Of a stretch of 64,000 bases of DNA, positions 25,707 to 34,980 are shown one piece after another. Each line of letters begins with the position of its first letter. Position 1 is the stretch's first letter. A program made the translations under genes and the position numbers. Source of the stretch: Rubrobacteraceae bacterium. GTDB lineage: Bacteria; Actinomycetota; Rubrobacteria; Rubrobacterales; Rubrobacteraceae. The stretch spans positions 61,460 through 125,459 of the forward strand of contig JAUJNO010000002.1 of the NCBI GenBank assembly GCA_030448125.1. The letters are read 5' to 3'. The notes below the pieces were generated by a model that saw only the letters and a list, made by a program, of their open reading frames with translations, did not search any database and was not told the DNA's origin.

Positions 25707-26354
25707 CTAACCCTCTTCTTTGTCGGCGTGCGGTCCCGTACTCTCTCCGACCACGGCGTAGAGCGGGTCCGAGAAGAGGCGGCGCGGGGCGCGGTCCAGG
25801 CCGCGGACGTTCCGGAAGTTCCCGGCCTCTTCGAGGTAGCTCTCGACGAGGCGCACGTGGCCGTGATCGTCCAGCTGGTGCCAGATGGCGACCGCCTTCG
25901 TCGGGAAGCAGCGGTTGGAGAAGGTGACGACGAGCGGTGCTCCGACCTTGAGGACGCGCCCGACCTCGCGCAGCACTGAGACCGGGCGCGTCAGGTAATC
26001 TATCGAGACGCAGATCCCGACCCCGTCGAACTCCGCCTCTCCGAACGGTAGCTTCGGGTCCCGGTTGAGGTTCTGGACCACGTACTCGTCGAGCCGCGGG
26101 TTCTCTCTGAGCTCCACCTCGTTCATCCCCAGGCCCACGACCCGCTCGTAGCGCACCTCTTTGGGTAGGTGGCTGACCCAGCTACTCATCAGGTCCAGTA
26201 TCGTCCCGCCCGGCGGGAAGAGCTCTCTGTAGAGCTGTGTGACCGCTGCTATCGCCCGATCGTCTATGTGGGTTACCAGCCGGGGTGTGCTGTAGAACTC
26301 CTCGTCCGGCGTCTCATCGTAGCGTCTGAAAGCTTCGGAGGGCGTGAGCGACAT
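25707..26354 (-). CDS. SAM-dependent methyltransferase-like protein
   Basis: A 215-residue class I methyltransferase-like protein. A GGTILDLMSSWVSHLP segment takes the place of motif I (normally DxGxGxG), with VVGLGMNEVELREN as motif II, FDGVGICVSIDYLTRPVSVLREVGRVLKVGAPLVVTFSNRCFP as the later core strands. The loss of the glycine-rich loop occurs in a known clade of methyltransferase-type-11-like proteins; activity is uncertain. ATG 26354 was chosen for the GAGGAG ribosome site 7 nt upstream. Divergent from the NUDIX gene. Confidence 0.75.
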   Translation of the reverse strand: MSLTPSEAFRRYDETPDEEFYSTPRLVTHIDDRAIAAVTQLYRELFPPGGTILDLMSSWVSHLPKEVRYERVVGLGMNEVELRENPRLDEYVVQNLNRDPKLPFGEAEFDGVGICVSIDYLTRPVSVLREVGRVLKVGAPLVVTFSNRCFPTKAVAIWHQLDDHGHVRLVESYLEEAGNFRNVRGLDRAPRRLFSDPLYAVVGESTGPHADKEEG

Positions 26355-26466
26355 ACGGATCTCCTCTCTACCGCCGATGCGTCTCCCGATAGATGTTACG
26401 CGTTCGGCAACCGCGTTCTGTAATACCGTACCCAACGGTGGCCATCCTGATGTACCCTGGTTCTTG

Positions 26467-26919
26467 ATGGACAGAGAGCACTCCGGCAGGCACTTTACGG
26501 TCGCGGTCTTTGTGGTGCGGGAGGGCAAGGTCCTCTTGCACCTCCACCGCAAGCTCGGCATGTGGCTCCCACCCGGCGGTCACATAGAGAAGGACGAGCT
26601 CCCCGACGAGGCGGCCGTACGCGAGGTCCTCGAAGAGACCGGCCTGCGAGTAGAGCTGGCCGGCGAGAAGCGCGAAGATGTCGAAGACCCCATGCAGCTC
26701 ATGCGTCCCGCGGGAGTGCAGCTCGAAAATATAGGACCGGGGCACCAGCACATAGATTTGATCTACTTCGCAAGACCCGCCGGTCCCACGGAGATCCACC
26801 AGAGCTTCAGCGAGGACAGGGTCGGCTGGTACGGCCCCGAAGACTGGGACGATATGCGCGTGAACGCCGAAGTCCGCGGCTGGTGCGAGCGCGCCCTCTC
26901 GACGCTTAACGGCGCGTAG
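26467..26919 (+). CDS. NUDIX hydrolase
   Basis: A 150-residue NUDIX protein. The 23-residue box GGHIEKDELPDEAAVREVLEETG (GX5EX7REUXEEXGU) is complete, so metal-dependent pyrophosphate hydrolysis is expected. GKVLLHLHRKLGMWLPPGGH immediately precedes it, as in the family. The C-terminus HIDLIYFARP fits the fold. Start is ATG 26467, or TTG 26464 directly before it; TACCCT at 26453 would give a near-leaderless mRNA. Substrate not predictable. Confidence 0.88.
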   Translation: MDREHSGRHFTVAVFVVREGKVLLHLHRKLGMWLPPGGHIEKDELPDEAAVREVLEETGLRVELAGEKREDVEDPMQLMRPAGVQLENIGPGHQHIDLIYFARPAGPTEIHQSFSEDRVGWYGPEDWDDMRVNAEVRGWCERALSTLNGA

Positions 26920-26930
26920 CTTTCGGTTGG

Positions 26931-27521
26931 CTACCCCGCCAGCCGGCGCCGGAGATTGGCCTTAACCTCCGGCCACTCGTCGTCGATAACGCTGTAGTAG
27001 GCTGAGTCGCGTCGCTCGTTTCCGCGCACGATCATGTGCTTGCGGAAGATGCCCTCGAACCTCGCCGGGAGCGCCGAGAGGGCGGCACGGGAACGCTCGT
27101 TGCGGGCGTCTGTCTTGAACTCGACCCGCTGGCACCCGAGCCGCTCGAAGGCGTGCTCCAGCATGAGCAGTTTGGCCTCGATGTTCGCACCCGTTCTCCA
27201 CATAGAGGGAGTAAGCCAGGTATAACCGATCTCCAGCCCCCGATGCTCGGGTCGGAGCGCCAGGTAGCGGGTGCTGCCGATGAGCCTACCAGTGCGGGCG
27301 TCCAGGGTAGCGAACGCGGCCTGAGTACCGGCCTCCGATAGCGCGACGGCGTCTTCGAACCAGATGCGGAAGTTCTCGGAGGTCTCGATCGCGTCGTAGG
27401 TCATCCAACGCCAGATCTCCGGGTCCTGCGCCGCCAGGAACAGTCCTCCCTCGTGGCGAGCTTCGAGGGGCTCGAGAATGACGAGCGAACCTTCAAGCCG
27501 GCACACCGCGTTTTCCCACAT
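26931..27521 (-). CDS. GNAT family N-acetyltransferase
   Basis: A 196-residue acetyltransferase of RimJ/RimL type. Blocks: GSLVILEPLEARHEGGLF at the N-terminus, HRGLEIGYTWLTPSMWRTGANIEAKLLMLEHAFE (with the acetyl-CoA loop in SMWRTGAN), and CQRVEFKTDARNERSRAALSALPARFEG. ATG 27521 has AAGGA a short distance upstream; a longer frame would add 36 unrelated residues. Convergent with the NUDIX gene (12 nt). Substrate unknown. Confidence 0.85.
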   Translation of the reverse strand: MWENAVCRLEGSLVILEPLEARHEGGLFLAAQDPEIWRWMTYDAIETSENFRIWFEDAVALSEAGTQAAFATLDARTGRLIGSTRYLALRPEHRGLEIGYTWLTPSMWRTGANIEAKLLMLEHAFERLGCQRVEFKTDARNERSRAALSALPARFEGIFRKHMIVRGNERRDSAYYSVIDDEWPEVKANLRRRLAG

Positions 27522-27538
27522 GCGCCCGTCCTTACCGC

Positions 27539-27664
27539 TTACGGGTCCGAGCAGTCGCGGCGGTAGCCGCAGTTGGGGCAGATGAGTTTGCAGTGCAGGC
27601 CGAACATCTGCGTCCCGCACAGCTCGCAATCCTCCTCGGAGGAGCCCAACGTCTCCGGGACCAA
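27539..27664 (-). CDS. 41-residue zinc-ribbon protein
   Basis: A very small protein with two CxxC pairs, CELCGTQMFGLHCKLICPNCGYRRDCSDP, a plausible rubredoxin-like zinc ribbon. The proposed TTG start (27664) has AGGGAG 4-5 nt upstream and a TATACT -10 at 27699-27704, giving a leader of about 28 nt. A longer in-frame start exists but lies upstream of this promoter. It precedes the GNAT gene by 17 nt on the same strand and may share its transcript. Function unknown; too short for most gene callers. Confidence 0.6.
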   Translation of the reverse strand: MVPETLGSSEEDCELCGTQMFGLHCKLICPNCGYRRDCSDP

Positions 27665-27756
27665 TATCTCCCTGTTCTCTCCTGCCTCTTCCTTACGGCA
27701 AGTATACGGGTGCTTCCGGCTGCGGACACCGGGCAAGTTTCGCTGGCGGTAGCGCG

Positions 27757-28182
27757 TCAAGGCCGGGGCGCCTCGCCCTGTTCGCGAACGCTCGGGCTGT
27801 CGCCTCTTTCGCCACGGACGCCGAAGGCGCCGGAGAGAGGTCTGGCGAGGGAGGATTTGATCCCGGTGGAGGAGAGGGCCTTCTGGGCCTGCCAGAGCGA
27901 GACCCCGAGGGCGTTCGTCAGGACGCGAAGGGTGACCAGATTTTGCTGGAGCTCGGAGATGCGTACCGGGAGGGCCTGCGCGCGGGCGTCGAGGGCGGTG
28001 AGGTTCTTCTCGAGCTCGGTGGCGCGGCCGGTGAGCCGGACGACCTCCGAATAGAAGTGGGACCGCAGCGCGAGGTGGGTGCGGCGCAGCCTCAGACCGG
28101 CCCGGAGGGCGGAGATTCCGGCCACGAACGCGAGGAACGCGCTCGCGAGCACCAGGATGGTCAGGAACGTCCCCATGCCCAC
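27757..28182 (-). CDS. Membrane-anchored coiled-coil protein
   Basis: A 141-residue protein with one N-terminal membrane helix (LTILVLASAFLAFVAGISALRAG), then a likely coiled coil from about residue 40 to 95 (EVVRLTGRATELEKNLTALDARAQALPVRISELQQNL). The arrangement resembles DUF948-type proteins but I do not see a diagnostic motif. C-terminal 40 residues are disordered. Two ATGs (28182, 28176) are possible. Function unknown. Confidence 0.65.
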   Translation of the reverse strand: MGMGTFLTILVLASAFLAFVAGISALRAGLRLRRTHLALRSHFYSEVVRLTGRATELEKNLTALDARAQALPVRISELQQNLVTLRVLTNALGVSLWQAQKALSSTGIKSSLARPLSGAFGVRGERGDSPSVREQGEAPRP

Positions 28183-28208
28183 CCTACGGTAGCACGTGGA
28201 CGGCGGGC

Positions 28209-28236
28209 TTTACAAACCGGAAGGTCATGCTATAAA
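28209..28236 (+). promoter_or_regulatory. Promoter of initiator tRNA
   Basis: TTTACA (28209-28214), 16-nt spacer, TATAAA (28231-28236); transcription would start just before the tRNA at 28248. Confidence 0.5.
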
Positions 28237-28247
28237 TAATCACGCGA

Positions 28248-28321
<74 letters not shown>

Positions 28322-28328
28322 CTTTTAG

Positions 28329-28355
28329 AGGCCCGGCTCAACCGCCGGGCCTTTT
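28329..28355 (+). terminator. Rho-independent terminator after tRNA-fMet
   Basis: AGGCCCGGC / GCCGGGCCT hairpin with a 6-nt loop followed by TTTT. Confidence 0.85.
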
Positions 28356-28420
28356 CTGTTGGGGGATGGGCTTCGGAGGGGCGGCGGATCCGCTCTACTG
28401 CAATCGGTACTGCGATCCAC

Positions 28421-29296
28421 TTAGGAAGCCGATGGCGTTACTTTCACGTAAGGAACCCCATCAGTGGTAGTAGCTTTGACCAGTTCTCCGTACCAGACGA
28501 TACCAAGGTTGAAACCCTGCTTCCTAATTATCGTCACGTCGTCCAGTTCAATGGGGGTGTGTTGCTGGAAGGGTTCGCCCGAGAAGATACCAAGAAAGGC
28601 AAACTGCTTTTCTTCGGCGTACATCACCTGTCCCCCAGCAACCACGAGATCTCTCGGCTTCGTAATCACGATACTACCCGACGAGCCAGGGAACAGCTTC
28701 GCGTCGATGAGGAAGTACGGCTGCCCGTTGAAGAAGGCGCCCCAACGCGAGGCCACGACCCCGGACTTAACTATGGGAAACACGTTGTATACGTCGTAGT
28801 ACCCGCGAGGGTAGCCCACCACCGTCGCGTCGTCGGCAACCTCTACCGAAATATTGTTCTTGCCGGGGAACTGGTCCTCCGACACACCGTACCATTGTAG
28901 GTAATCCCCGCCGCTGTTGATCCTGTCTTTGAGTAGATCGAGCACTTCGATGATCGCCACATCCACAGTGGAGTCTGGATGGAGTTTAAGCCTGCTCAAC
29001 AGCTCCCGCTGGTCCAGCACCACAGGGTCCCACTCAATGCGCCCGTTCGCCGCGAGACGTCTAAGGTGGAAGGTGAAGGAATCGGGCAGGTGCTCTTGGC
29101 CTCCGAACCGAGGAAGCATAACATGGCGATTGGTCACTAACCACACGCGATCGATGCTACGCCATTGTGGATCGTTGGTATCTGCGGCACCGAGCTCCTG
29201 GTAAAAGAAACCCGTACCCTGACCCTGACCGAAGGGGGTATTCGTTGTGAGTAGTGTAGATATGCCGTGGAGTGCATCGTCGGTTTTCAAATACAC
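28421..29296 (-). CDS. Trypsin-like serine protease
   Basis: A 291-residue protein with a chymotrypsin-fold triad in order: H58 (WLVTNRHVM), D112 (TVDVAIIEV) and S206 (FPGSSGSIV). GTGFFYQE before the His matches the entry strand of trypsin-like peptidases. No signal peptide or PDZ domain is visible, so it may act in the cytosol. Composition is less GC-biased than housekeeping neighbours, and it lies next to tRNA-fMet, suggesting horizontal acquisition. GTG 29296 or TTG 29290 are possible starts; AAAGG lies 5 nt before the latter. Target unknown. Confidence 0.75.
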   Translation of the reverse strand: MYLKTDDALHGISTLLTTNTPFGQGQGTGFFYQELGAADTNDPQWRSIDRVWLVTNRHVMLPRFGGQEHLPDSFTFHLRRLAANGRIEWDPVVLDQRELLSRLKLHPDSTVDVAIIEVLDLLKDRINSGGDYLQWYGVSEDQFPGKNNISVEVADDATVVGYPRGYYDVYNVFPIVKSGVVASRWGAFFNGQPYFLIDAKLFPGSSGSIVITKPRDLVVAGGQVMYAEEKQFAFLGIFSGEPFQQHTPIELDDVTIIRKQGFNLGIVWYGELVKATTTDGVPYVKVTPSAS

Positions 29297-29776
29297 CTTT
29301 CATCGAGCCTACTGTCCTGTGTTACCAGCCACGCTGAATTTTATGACAGCAAGTCGTCTATGGGACCCGCCGCGCCGTCCTGCATGTCTGGCAGCACGTG
29401 GCTGCGGTCGAACCTTGCATTCTTCGCCCTCACGAACCTGCTCGAATCACTCCTGAGAGTCGAAGGTTCCGTCAGCGGGTGGAAGCGATACCGTACCTAC
29501 CATACCCGAGACTTCAAGGGACGAGGCGCGCGCGGCGGGCTACCGTTTCGTAGGAGACCTAAAGCTAGGAGGGGGCGTCCCTGCCGCGCGCATCCCTCAT
29601 ATGGTAGAGGATCGGCCACCGGCCAAAGTTACGGGAGTGCAAGCTGCAGGTTAAGAGTTTGTTAAACGGCGTCGGGTCCCCGGCTCGCCGGACCTCGGGG
29701 CCGGCGGGTTGAATTGATTTGCGGCCGCTCGCGGCGCTTTCGAGGGACTGGCTTTGCGGGACCTCGACGCAGCCCA
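29297..29776. other. Non-coding stretch
   Basis: About 480 bases without a believable gene. It contains a GC-rich foldable segment around 29668-29710 and, at its right end, the promoter of the hexapeptide-repeat gene. I see no tRNA, tmRNA or RNase P signature and no repeat of the neighbouring tRNA 3' end. Confidence 0.4.
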
Positions 29777-29805
29777 TTGCCAGGGACCGGGACGTTCTGT
29801 ATATT
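29777..29805 (+). promoter_or_regulatory. Sigma-70 type promoter of the hexapeptide-repeat gene
   Basis: TTGCCA (29777-29782), 17-nt spacer, TATATT (29800-29805). Transcription would begin near 29812, leaving a leader of about 97 nt before ATG 29909 with a GGGAGG ribosome site. Confidence 0.6.
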
Positions 29806-29908
29806 ATCGCGGCTCGGGGGGCACGACGGCCGTAAGGATGCGCGTCGGCGGGATATATACAGAAGGTTCGACCTACCAGTACCGTGGGAGGGGGTAGGGA
29901 GGAAACCA

Positions 29909-30822
29909 ATGCAGGGAGGCCAGGGGCCAGGACGAGGCATCTATACGGTGAGGAGGGTCTTGGCGGTCCTCATCATCCTGCTCCTGCTCGCACTGCTCGT
30001 TCCGCAGGCCTGCCAGGCCCTACTCGGGCCGGGGGACGAATCGGAGTCCGGGACGCCGGATACGGCCGACACAGCCGACACGGCCGATGTGGAGGGCTCC
30101 GGTGGGGAAGAAGAAGGCGCCGCCACGGACGAGGAGACCACCGGCGCTGCGGAGACCGCCGAGCAGAAAAGCGCCACGGAGAGCAGCTCCGAAGACGACG
30201 AAGCCGGCTCAGAAGACGACGCTGGCTCGGAAGACGAAGCCGACCAGGCTTCCAGCGAGGCCGAGGAAGACGAAGCACGGGACGTCGAGTTCGAGGCGGA
30301 TCTCGCCGAGGTAAACGTGGAGCTCGACGCGGCCGTTGGTGAAGGCGGCGTGGGCGAGATCACGCCTGTCCCCGTCGTGGATCTCGCCAACCAGCAGGAG
30401 ATACAGCCCATCGCTCTGGAGCAGCCGATAATCTTCGAGCAGCCGATCGTCCTCGAAAGCCCGGTACCCCTCGAGCAGCCGGTAATCCTCGAGCAGCCGA
30501 TAATAGAGGAGCCGATCTTTTTCGAGGAACCAATCTTTTTCGAGGAGCCGATCTCCTTTGAGGAACCGATCTCCTTTGAGGAACCGATCTCCTTTGAGGA
30601 ACCGATCTTTTCGAGGAGCCGATCTTCTTTGAGGAGGCGGTTTTCTTCGAGGAGGAGCCGATCTTCTTCGAGGAGCAACCTGCCCCCGCCGCCGGCGATG
30701 CTGTGGACGTAGCGACGACGACGATGGAGATCGAGGTCGCGCAACAGAGCGTCGAAGGAACGCAGGGAGGGGACTCCGAAGCTTCTGCCGTGGCTGTCGC
30801 GAGTGAGAGTAATCGCCGGTAA
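29909..30822 (+). CDS. Membrane-anchored acidic protein with hexapeptide (FEEPI-type) repeats (one frameshift)
   Basis: ATG 29909 has a GGGAGG ribosome site. Domains: a basic N-terminus, one hydrophobic helix (VLAVLIILLLLALLVPQAC, residues 17-35) ending in a Cys, a very acidic Ser/Thr/Ala-rich segment (about 40-150, including TADTADTAD), then about a dozen six-residue repeats of the form (I/F)-x-(E/L)-(E/Q)-P-I from residue 165. A T-run near 30607 is one base short; restoring it continues the repeats (EEPIFFEEAVFFEEEPIFFEEQ) to a TAA at 30820. Probably exported and surface exposed, extended by the proline-spaced repeat. No homologous family recognised. Confidence 0.65.
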
Positions 30823-31044
30823 CGGCGCCATAGACGAAGCCTGAGCTGCTTTCGTGGGTAGTTGGCGGAGGCTGTAGAGAGATGGCGCGGTAGCAACGGC
30901 GTGCGCCGGTCTGCCCATCTCCGAAACCACGCCGGACGACCACACTCAAAGACGAGCATCGTGTGGAGATTTAGGGACCGCCACCGGTTCACGATCGGTT
31001 GTGGTTCTGGCTCTCGTGCCACTACCGGCTCGTTCGCGATTCCT

Positions 31045-31050
31045 TACAAT
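31045..31050 (+). promoter_or_regulatory. -10 box of tilS, leaderless spacing
   Basis: TACAAT 6 nt before the ATG at 31057; no ribosome site present. Confidence 0.55.
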
Positions 31051-31056
31051 TGGTTT

Positions 31057-32388
31057 ATGGAGTCTAGCGAGTTTTCCGCGGCCGTGGCGAGGACTGTCCG
31101 GCACTTCGGCATGGACCTTTCGCGGCCGTTGGCGATGGTCTCCGGCGGGCCGGATTCGGTGGCGCTCGTGCGCGTGCTCTTCGAGCTCGGGGGCCGGCCG
31201 GTGGTGCTGCACGTGGACCACGGGCTGCGCGGCGAGGGGTCGCGGGCGGACGCGGAGTTCGTGCGGGAGCTTTGCGAGAGGCTGGACCTGGCTTACGAGG
31301 AGCGACGGACAAAGCTCGAAGGAGGGAGCCTCCAGCGGGAGGCCCGGAGGGAGCGGTACCGCTTCGCGGAGCAGTTGGCGGACGAGCGGGGGCTCTCGGC
31401 CATCGCCACCGGGCACACGGCGGACGACGTGGCGGAGACGGTCTTGCTCAACCTCGCCCGGGGAGCGGGGCTGCGGGGGTTGTCGGGGATACCGCCGGCC
31501 CGGGGACGGGTGGTTCGGCCCCTGATCCGGCACCGCCGCCGCGACGTCCTGCGCTACCTCGAGCACCTGGGCCAGCCCTACCGCACCGACCCCACCAACC
31601 TCACCCCGAAGTACGCCCGCAACCGGGTGCGCCTGGAAGTCCTGCCGATCCTGGAGGAGCTGTACCCGGGGGCCGGAGCCAACGTGGCGCGCACCGCCTC
31701 CCTCCTGCGCGAGGACCTCGAAGTCCTGGAAGACCTCGCGGCGGGAGTCGTCCACCGGCGGGGCGAGGAGGTCGTCGTGCCGCTCGACGCACTCTTAGCC
31801 TTCCCACCCGCGCTGAGGCGCCATGCCGTGCGGCGCGCCTACGCGACGTTGACCTCGGACGAGGGCTTCCTCGATTCGGCCACCGTCGAGGACGTTTTGA
31901 GGCTCGCCCGAAGGAACGAGGGCACGAGGGAGATCCGGCTGCCCGGGCACGTGGTCACCGCGGTCCGCTCCGGCGAGGAGCTCGCTCTCTACCATGAAAC
32001 GGAGCCGTTTTTGGGAGAGGAGGATCTCCACCTCGGCGAACAGCGCTTCGAGGGCTGGCTCGTGGACGTGCGGGAGGCTCGGGGCTACGACGCAAAAGAT
32101 GCCGCCCGGCCGGAGGTCGCTTACCTGGATGCTTCAGAGGGACCATACCGGGTGCGGATGGCGCGCGAGGGGGATACTATTCGTCCCCTGGGCCTCGGAG
32201 GAACGAAAAAGGTATTTCGAGCGATGATGGATCGGAAGGTGCCCAAAGACCTTCGGCGCCGGATGCCGGTGGTGGTGGACCGAAGAGGGCGCGTGGCCTG
32301 GGTCTTCCTCGGGGAGACGGGCCAGGAGTTCAAGGTAGACGCGGAGACGGAGAAGGCGCTAAGGCTGGAGGTAGAGAAAAACCCGTGA
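31057..32388 (+). CDS. tilS: tRNA(Ile)-lysidine synthetase TilS
   Basis: A 443-residue N-type ATP pyrophosphatase that converts C34 of tRNA-Ile(CAU) to lysidine. The PP-loop SGGPDS is at residues 29-34, followed by VVLHVDHGLRGEGSRADAEFV, GHTADDVAETVLLNLARGAGLRGL and RNRVRLEVLPILEELYPG, all TilS signatures. The C-terminal substrate domain is present (GDTIRPLGLGGTKKVFRAMMDRKVPKDLRRRMPVV). The start ATG fits a TACAAT box 6 nt upstream; a longer upstream frame lacks support. The stop overlaps the hpt start region (GTGA). Confidence 0.95.
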   Translation: MESSEFSAAVARTVRHFGMDLSRPLAMVSGGPDSVALVRVLFELGGRPVVLHVDHGLRGEGSRADAEFVRELCERLDLAYEERRTKLEGGSLQREARRERYRFAEQLADERGLSAIATGHTADDVAETVLLNLARGAGLRGLSGIPPARGRVVRPLIRHRRRDVLRYLEHLGQPYRTDPTNLTPKYARNRVRLEVLPILEELYPGAGANVARTASLLREDLEVLEDLAAGVVHRRGEEVVVPLDALLAFPPALRRHAVRRAYATLTSDEGFLDSATVEDVLRLARRNEGTREIRLPGHVVTAVRSGEELALYHETEPFLGEEDLHLGEQRFEGWLVDVREARGYDAKDAARPEVAYLDASEGPYRVRMAREGDTIRPLGLGGTKKVFRAMMDRKVPKDLRRRMPVVVDRRGRVAWVFLGETGQEFKVDAETEKALRLEVEKNP

Positions 32389-32948
32389 AGATGTCCAGTA
32401 TGATGCCCGACGTGGCCGAGGTGCTCATAACCAACGAGCAGATCCAGGAGAAGGTGCGCGAGCTCGGGGCCCGCATCACCGAGGACTACGCGGGGGAGAG
32501 GATCCTGCTCATCGGCATCCTGCGCGGGGCGGTCGTGGTGATGGGAGACCTCATGCGTTGCATCGACCTGCCGTGCGAGATCGACTTCATGGACATAAGC
32601 TCCTACGGGTCGGGGACGAGCAGCAGTGGGGTCGTGCGCATCCTCAAAGACCTCGAGGAAGACATAACCGGCAGGCATGTCCTGATCGTCGAGGACATAA
32701 TCGACACCGGCCTCACGCTCTCGTACCTCCTGCGCTCGCTCCTCGCCCGCAAGCCGGCGTCTCTGGAGATCTGCGCCCTCCTCACCAAACCGACCCGGCG
32801 GCGCGTGGAACTCGACGTCAAGTACCTGGGCTTCGAGGTGCCGGACGAGTTCGTCGTGGGCTACGGGCTCGACTACGCGGGCGCCTACCGCAACCTCCCC
32901 GACATCTGCATCCTCAAGAAAGAGGTCTTCGACGGAGCGCCCGCCTGA
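32385..32948 (+). CDS. hpt: Hypoxanthine phosphoribosyltransferase
   Basis: A 187-residue purine salvage enzyme making IMP/GMP from hypoxanthine/guanine and PRPP. The PRPP loop is VLIVEDIIDTGLTLSYL, the flexible loop DFMDISSYGSGTSSSG, and the purine-binding end is DEFVVGYGLDYAGAYRNLPDI. GTG 32385 overlaps the tilS stop; ATG 32391 is an alternative. The tilS-hpt-ftsH order is conserved in Gram-positives. Confidence 0.95.
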   Translation: MKMSSMMPDVAEVLITNEQIQEKVRELGARITEDYAGERILLIGILRGAVVVMGDLMRCIDLPCEIDFMDISSYGSGTSSSGVVRILKDLEEDITGRHVLIVEDIIDTGLTLSYLLRSLLARKPASLEICALLTKPTRRRVELDVKYLGFEVPDEFVVGYGLDYAGAYRNLPDICILKKEVFDGAPA

Positions 32949-33023
32949 CGGAGCTTTGCGTGTTTCGTTTAGCTCTGTATACGAGGCTGTCGTAGCGCAC
33001 ACTTCGGTTTGCGAGGCAGGTAG

Positions 33024-33029
33024 TATAAT
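33024..33029 (+). promoter_or_regulatory. -10 box (TATAAT) upstream of ftsH
   Basis: Consensus TATAAT about 40 nt before the TTG start, with AGGAGAGGTAAGAG as ribosome site. A good -35 is not apparent. Confidence 0.5.
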
Positions 33030-33069
33030 CTCGAAGTTCCTTAGAGTATCTCAGGAGAGGTAAGAGCAG

Positions 33070-34980
33070 TTGGGCAGATTTTTAAGAGGCGGCGCGCTTT
33101 ACGTCATGGTCCTGGTGATCTTCATGGCGTTAGTGGTCAGCCTCATCCGCGCTGGTAACCCGAACGTCACCGAACTCAACTCCCAGGAGTTCCAGGAGGC
33201 AGTCGATAACGAATCCTTCGTTATCTTGGACGATGAGACCGACAACAATAGGTTGTTGGTCAAGGACGAGGATCAGACCGTCACCGGCCAGCTGCAGGAG
33301 TCGAGCGAGGACGAGCCGGAGAAGTTCGAGTACCCCTATCCCCAGGAGTACGACATAGCGGGCGTCTTCAACGAGGTCGGGATACCCTTCTACACCGACC
33401 CGCAGAACACCGGGTTCTGGCTCGGGCTGCTCGGCACCATCGGGCCGCTCTTGATCTTCCTCCTGCTCTTCCTCTTTTTGATGAGCAGCATGCAGGGCAG
33501 CGGCAACCGGGTGATGAGCTTCGGCAAGAGCCGCGCCAAGCGTATGACCAAGGATGCCCCCAAGGTCACCTTCGCGGACGTCGCCGGCGCCAACGAGGCC
33601 GTCCAGGAGCTTACGGAGATCAAGGAGTTCCTCGAGTCCCCGCAGAAGTTCCAGCGTCTCGGCGCGCGCATCCCGAAGGGCGCCCTCCTGGTCGGCCCTC
33701 CGGGTACCGGCAAGACGCTGCTCGCCCGGGCCGTGGCCGGCGAGGCCGGAGTGCCGTTCTTCTCCATCTCGGGCTCCGATTTCGTGGAGATGTTCGTCGG
33801 CGTGGGTGCTTCCCGCGTCAGGGACCTCTTTGAGCAGGCCAAGCAGAACTCACCGTGCATCATCTTCATGGACGAGATCGACGCGGTCGGCAGGCAGCGC
33901 GGGGCGGGCCTGGGCGGCGGTCACGACGAGCGCGAGCAGACCCTGAACCAGCTCCTCGTCGAGATGGATGGCTTCGACGCCAAGGGCGGCATCATCATGA
34001 TCGCCGCGACCAACCGCCCGGACATCCTCGATCCGGCCCTTCTGAGGCCCGGACGTTTCGACAGGCAGATCGTGGTGGATAGGCCCGACCTTCCGGGGCG
34101 GGACAAGATCCTGCGCGTCCACAGCCGCGGCAAGCCGCTCGGCGACGACGTCAGCATAGAGACCCTGGCGCGCAGCACGCCCGGATTCACCGGCGCGGAC
34201 CTCGCCAACCTCGTCAACGAGGCGGCGCTCCTGGCGGCGCGGCACGACAAGGATCAGATAGACCAGTCCGAGATGGAGGAGGCGATAGACCGGGTCATCG
34301 CCGGCCCCGAGAGGAAGACCAGGCTCATCTCCGAGAAGGAGAAGGAGATCACCGCCTACCACGAGGCCGGCCACGCCATCGTCGGGGCGCTCCTCCCTGA
34401 GGCCGATCCGGTACACAAGATCAGCATCATCCCGCGCGGCCAGGCCCTGGGCGTGACGATGAGTCTCCCTACCGAGGACCGCTTCATGATGAGCCGCGGT
34501 CAGCTCATGGCGCAACTGGCCATGATGCTCGGCGGACGGGGGGCCGAGAGGGTGATCTTCGACGAGATCACCACCGGCGCCTCCAACGACCTCGAGCGGG
34601 TGACGCAGACCGCGAAGCAGATGGTCACGAGGTACGGCATGAGCGAGAAGCTAGGGCCGATGGCCCTGGGGCACTCGAACGGTCAGGTCTTCATGGGCCG
34701 CGACTTCAACGCCCAGCCTGACTACTCCGACGAGATCGCCTTCCAGATCGACAAGGAAATCCGGCGAATCGTCGACGAGTCCTACGATACCGCCGAGGAC
34801 CTACTCGTGCGCAACCGGGCCCTCCTGGACAAGCTCTCCAGTGACCTGATCGAGTACGAGACCGTCGACTCCAAGCACCTCGCCCGCCTCGTCGAGGAGT
34901 ACGCCGTCGATAGGGTCTCCGCCGAGAGTGCGACTCCGAACATCGACGGCCGCCCTCGGGGTGAGGACTACCTGAACTAG
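33070..34980 (+). CDS. ftsH: ATP-dependent zinc metalloprotease FtsH
   Basis: A 636-residue membrane AAA+ protease for quality control of membrane and short-lived proteins. Two membrane helices (about 10-28 and 116-141) flank a periplasmic/extracellular acidic domain. AAA module: Walker A GPPGTGKT (209-216), Walker [35 protein letters not shown]. The protease zinc site is HEAGH (431-435) with the downstream acidic ligand in the DLERVTQ region. TTG start chosen for the AGAGGTAAGAG site. Followed directly (0 nt) by folP. Confidence 0.96.
   Translation: MGRFLRGGALYVMVLVIFMALVVSLIRAGNPNVTELNSQEFQEAVDNESFVILDDETDNNRLLVKDEDQTVTGQLQESSEDEPEKFEYPYPQEYDIAGVFNEVGIPFYTDPQNTGFWLGLLGTIGPLLIFLLLFLFLMSSMQGSGNRVMSFGKSRAKRMTKDAPKVTFADVAGANEAVQELTEIKEFLESPQKFQRLGARIPKGALLVGPPGTGKTLLARAVAGEAGVPFFSISGSDFVEMFVGVGASRVRDLFEQAKQNSPCIIFMDEIDAVGRQRGAGLGGGHDEREQTLNQLLVEMDGFDAKGGIIMIAATNRPDILDPALLRPGRFDRQIVVDRPDLPGRDKILRVHSRGKPLGDDVSIETLARSTPGFTGADLANLVNEAALLAARHDKDQIDQSEMEEAIDRVIAGPERKTRLISEKEKEITAYHEAGHAIVGALLPEADPVHKISIIPRGQALGVTMSLPTEDRFMMSRGQLMAQLAMMLGGRGAERVIFDEITTGASNDLERVTQTAKQMVTRYGMSEKLGPMALGHSNGQVFMGRDFNAQPDYSDEIAFQIDKEIRRIVDESYDTAEDLLVRNRALLDKLSSDLIEYETVDSKHLARLVEEYAVDRVSAESATPNIDGRPRGEDYLN

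Noticed and set aside
29267..29665. 132-codon open frame upstream of the repeat protein
   Set aside because: No ribosome site, overlaps the protease gene start on the other strand, and the product has low-complexity Arg/Gly content.
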